A stretch of 6,638 bases of DNA from assembly GCA_013214445.1 (NCBI GenBank), contig JABSPG010000231.1, positions 1 through 6,638 of the forward strand. Direction: 5' to 3'. This DNA comes from Ekhidna sp. Its GTDB lineage: Bacteria > Bacteroidota > Bacteroidia > Cytophagales > Cyclobacteriaceae. Below the pieces are notes generated by a model, which worked only from the letters and a program-made list of their open reading frames with translations, was not told the DNA's origin and did no database searches. Shown one piece after another: positions 5,674-6,638 of the stretch. Made by a program: the position numbers and the translations under genes. The first letter of the stretch is position 1; every line of letters starts with the position of its first letter.

Positions 5674-6231
5674 ATGAAAAATTTATTGATAGCTGCATTA
5701 TGCTTATTCGTATTGTCAGCTTCTGCACAAGAGTTTCCCAAAATGGATGCAAGTCCAATGGATGTTGCTTATTTCCCTGAAAATGCTACCAAGAGAGCAT
5801 GGGCAAAAGAAAAAGGTGGTGAGCCGATGGTTCGAGTAATCTACTCAAGACCACAAAAGAAAGACAGAAACATCTTTGGCGAACTGTTAAAGTATGGTGA
5901 AGTATGGCGTCTGGGAGCAAATGAATCAACTGAATTGATGCTATTTAAAGATGCGAAAGTAGGTGGCCAAGATGTGAAGGAGGGTCGTTATGCACTTTAT
6001 GCAATTCCTACTGCCGAAAGTTGGGAAATTCACCTTAGTTCTGATAACGATAGATGGGGTCCCTATGCATACAAGCCAGAGGAGTCATTGGTAACAAAGT
6101 TCAGTGTGCCTACCGCAAAAACGTCTGCTACAGTTGAGGCATTCAGTATCATGTTTGAAGCTGTGGACGGTGGAACGCACATGATCATGGCGTGGGACGA
6201 CACAATGGTTCGTGTGCCTATCATGATGTAG
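5674..6231 (+). CDS. Secreted DUF2911 family protein
   Basis: Encodes 185 residues starting at an ATG with a signal peptide (MKNLLIAALCLFVLSASA) and likely cleavage after Ala18, before Gln-Glu-Phe. There is no lipobox cysteine, so the mature protein should be soluble in the periplasm or exported. The DUF2911 core is clear: VRVIYSRPQKKDRNIFGEL (53-71), YGEVWRLGANESTEL (74-88), the D-A-K-V-G-G-x-D-V-K-E-G-R-Y-A-L-Y-A-I-P stretch (93-112) and WEIHLSSDNDRWG (117-129). These are the family's hallmark blocks as I remember them, and the length is typical. The function of DUF2911 is not established. The gene is transcribed alone, diverges from the membrane-protein operon, and is followed by a strong terminator. 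There is no strong Shine-Dalgarno sequence. Confidence 0.93.
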   Translation: MKNLLIAALCLFVLSASAQEFPKMDASPMDVAYFPENATKRAWAKEKGGEPMVRVIYSRPQKKDRNIFGELLKYGEVWRLGANESTELMLFKDAKVGGQDVKEGRYALYAIPTAESWEIHLSSDNDRWGPYAYKPEESLVTKFSVPTAKTSATVEAFSIMFEAVDGGTHMIMAWDDTMVRVPIMM

Positions 6232-6257
6232 GTTTAGTACGATATGAGCCGAAAATG

Positions 6258-6290
6258 AAAAGCAGGTCCGAAAAGACCTGCTTTTTTATT
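6258..6290 (+). terminator. Intrinsic terminator after the DUF2911 gene
   Basis: The arms AAAAGCAGGTC (6258-6268) and GACCTGCTTTT (6275-6285) are perfect inverted complements around a six-base CGAAAA loop. The stem has seven base pairs in its GC-rich part and four A-T pairs below. The T run continues to 6287. It starts 26 bases after the stop codon, as expected for a rho-independent terminator. The A tract on the 5' side gives it limited capacity to act in the other direction. Confidence 0.92.
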
Positions 6291-6638
6291 GAAAAAAAGA
6301 TGCCCTGTGAGTACTGCTCAGAATATGTCGAAGGATTCAATTCTTAATCCCTTTTTATAGAACCTTCATCGATCGAGTCTTCTAGTATTCGAAAATTCAT
6401 TCTGTAAGAGAGGTTACTCGCTAAGGATGTGTTGTATTAAGAGGGCAAGAGATTTGCACAAAATCGACTTAGAGCTTTAGAAAGAATGAGCCAGATCAGG
6501 TAGCTTATTTTAGCATTTTCATCGCTGTAAATGGTCTACTAGGCTAATTGGACTGTCTTTCTTTTTCGTAGGTAGAAATTGTACTTATCTTAGCCAGAAT
6601 TACTCAAAGTATGCCAATTCGATGAAGAATTTTTTACT
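6291..6638. other. AT-rich stretch without a recognisable gene
   Basis: I see no open frame of useful length, no tRNA-like cloverleaf, no long repeat and no further strong terminator. The longest plus-strand frame noticed is a 17-codon one from ATG at 6427. On the minus strand a frame open from the right edge ends with TAA at 6600-6602 after only 12 codons. It could be the tail of a gene entering from the right, but that cannot be decided here. The stretch probably holds regulatory or spacer sequence. Confidence 0.5.

Noticed and set aside
6427..6480. 17-codon plus-strand frame from ATG with an AAGG-like stretch just before it
   Set aside because: Too short, with no recognisable features and no neighbours that would give it context.
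6600..6638. Minus-strand frame open from the right edge, 12 codons before TAA
   Set aside because: It could be the tail of a gene entering from the right, but 12 codons are too few to distinguish from chance.

Overview
The window looks like chromosomal DNA from a Bacteroidota member, probably a Cytophagales-type marine or soil bacterium. The grounds are moderate-to-low GC, starts without clear Shine-Dalgarno sequences, a lipoprotein signal, a DUF2911 protein, and above all a run of DUF6090-type membrane proteins, a family I know from this phylum. Family names are recalled from sequence patterns; no search was run.

Layout: a divergent intergenic region (5546-5673) separates two units. Rightward is a single secreted DUF2911 protein (5674-6231), closed by a clear intrinsic terminator (6258-6290). 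Beyond it, 6291-6638 shows no convincing gene. Leftward is a tightly packed set of minus-strand genes, in order of transcription: a small C2-like beta-sandwich protein (5216-5545), five paralogous single-pass membrane proteins of 240-257 residues (5216-4494, 4405-3671, 3668-2895, 2893-2171, 2116-1358), and a lipoprotein with an alpha/beta-hydrolase (putative esterase) domain (1308-4). The first two genes overlap by one base (TAATG). Two of the other junctions have gaps of 1 and 2 bases. The 88-base gap between the first and second paralogs is filled almost exactly by a 27-codon candidate ORF.

The five paralogs share an almost invariant N-terminal module: a basic cytoplasmic stretch, then one transmembrane helix with a fixed glutamate and a G-x-x-x-A pattern. 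Their roughly 200-residue periplasmic parts have diverged strongly. Four of them fall into two subtypes that alternate along the operon (II-I-II-I) and the fifth is the most divergent. This suggests duplication of a two-gene unit and, by inference, a heteromeric inner-membrane assembly of unknown function. The downstream lipoprotein stops 98 residues after its nucleophile serine, probably before the catalytic histidine, so it may be a truncated or degraded enzyme.
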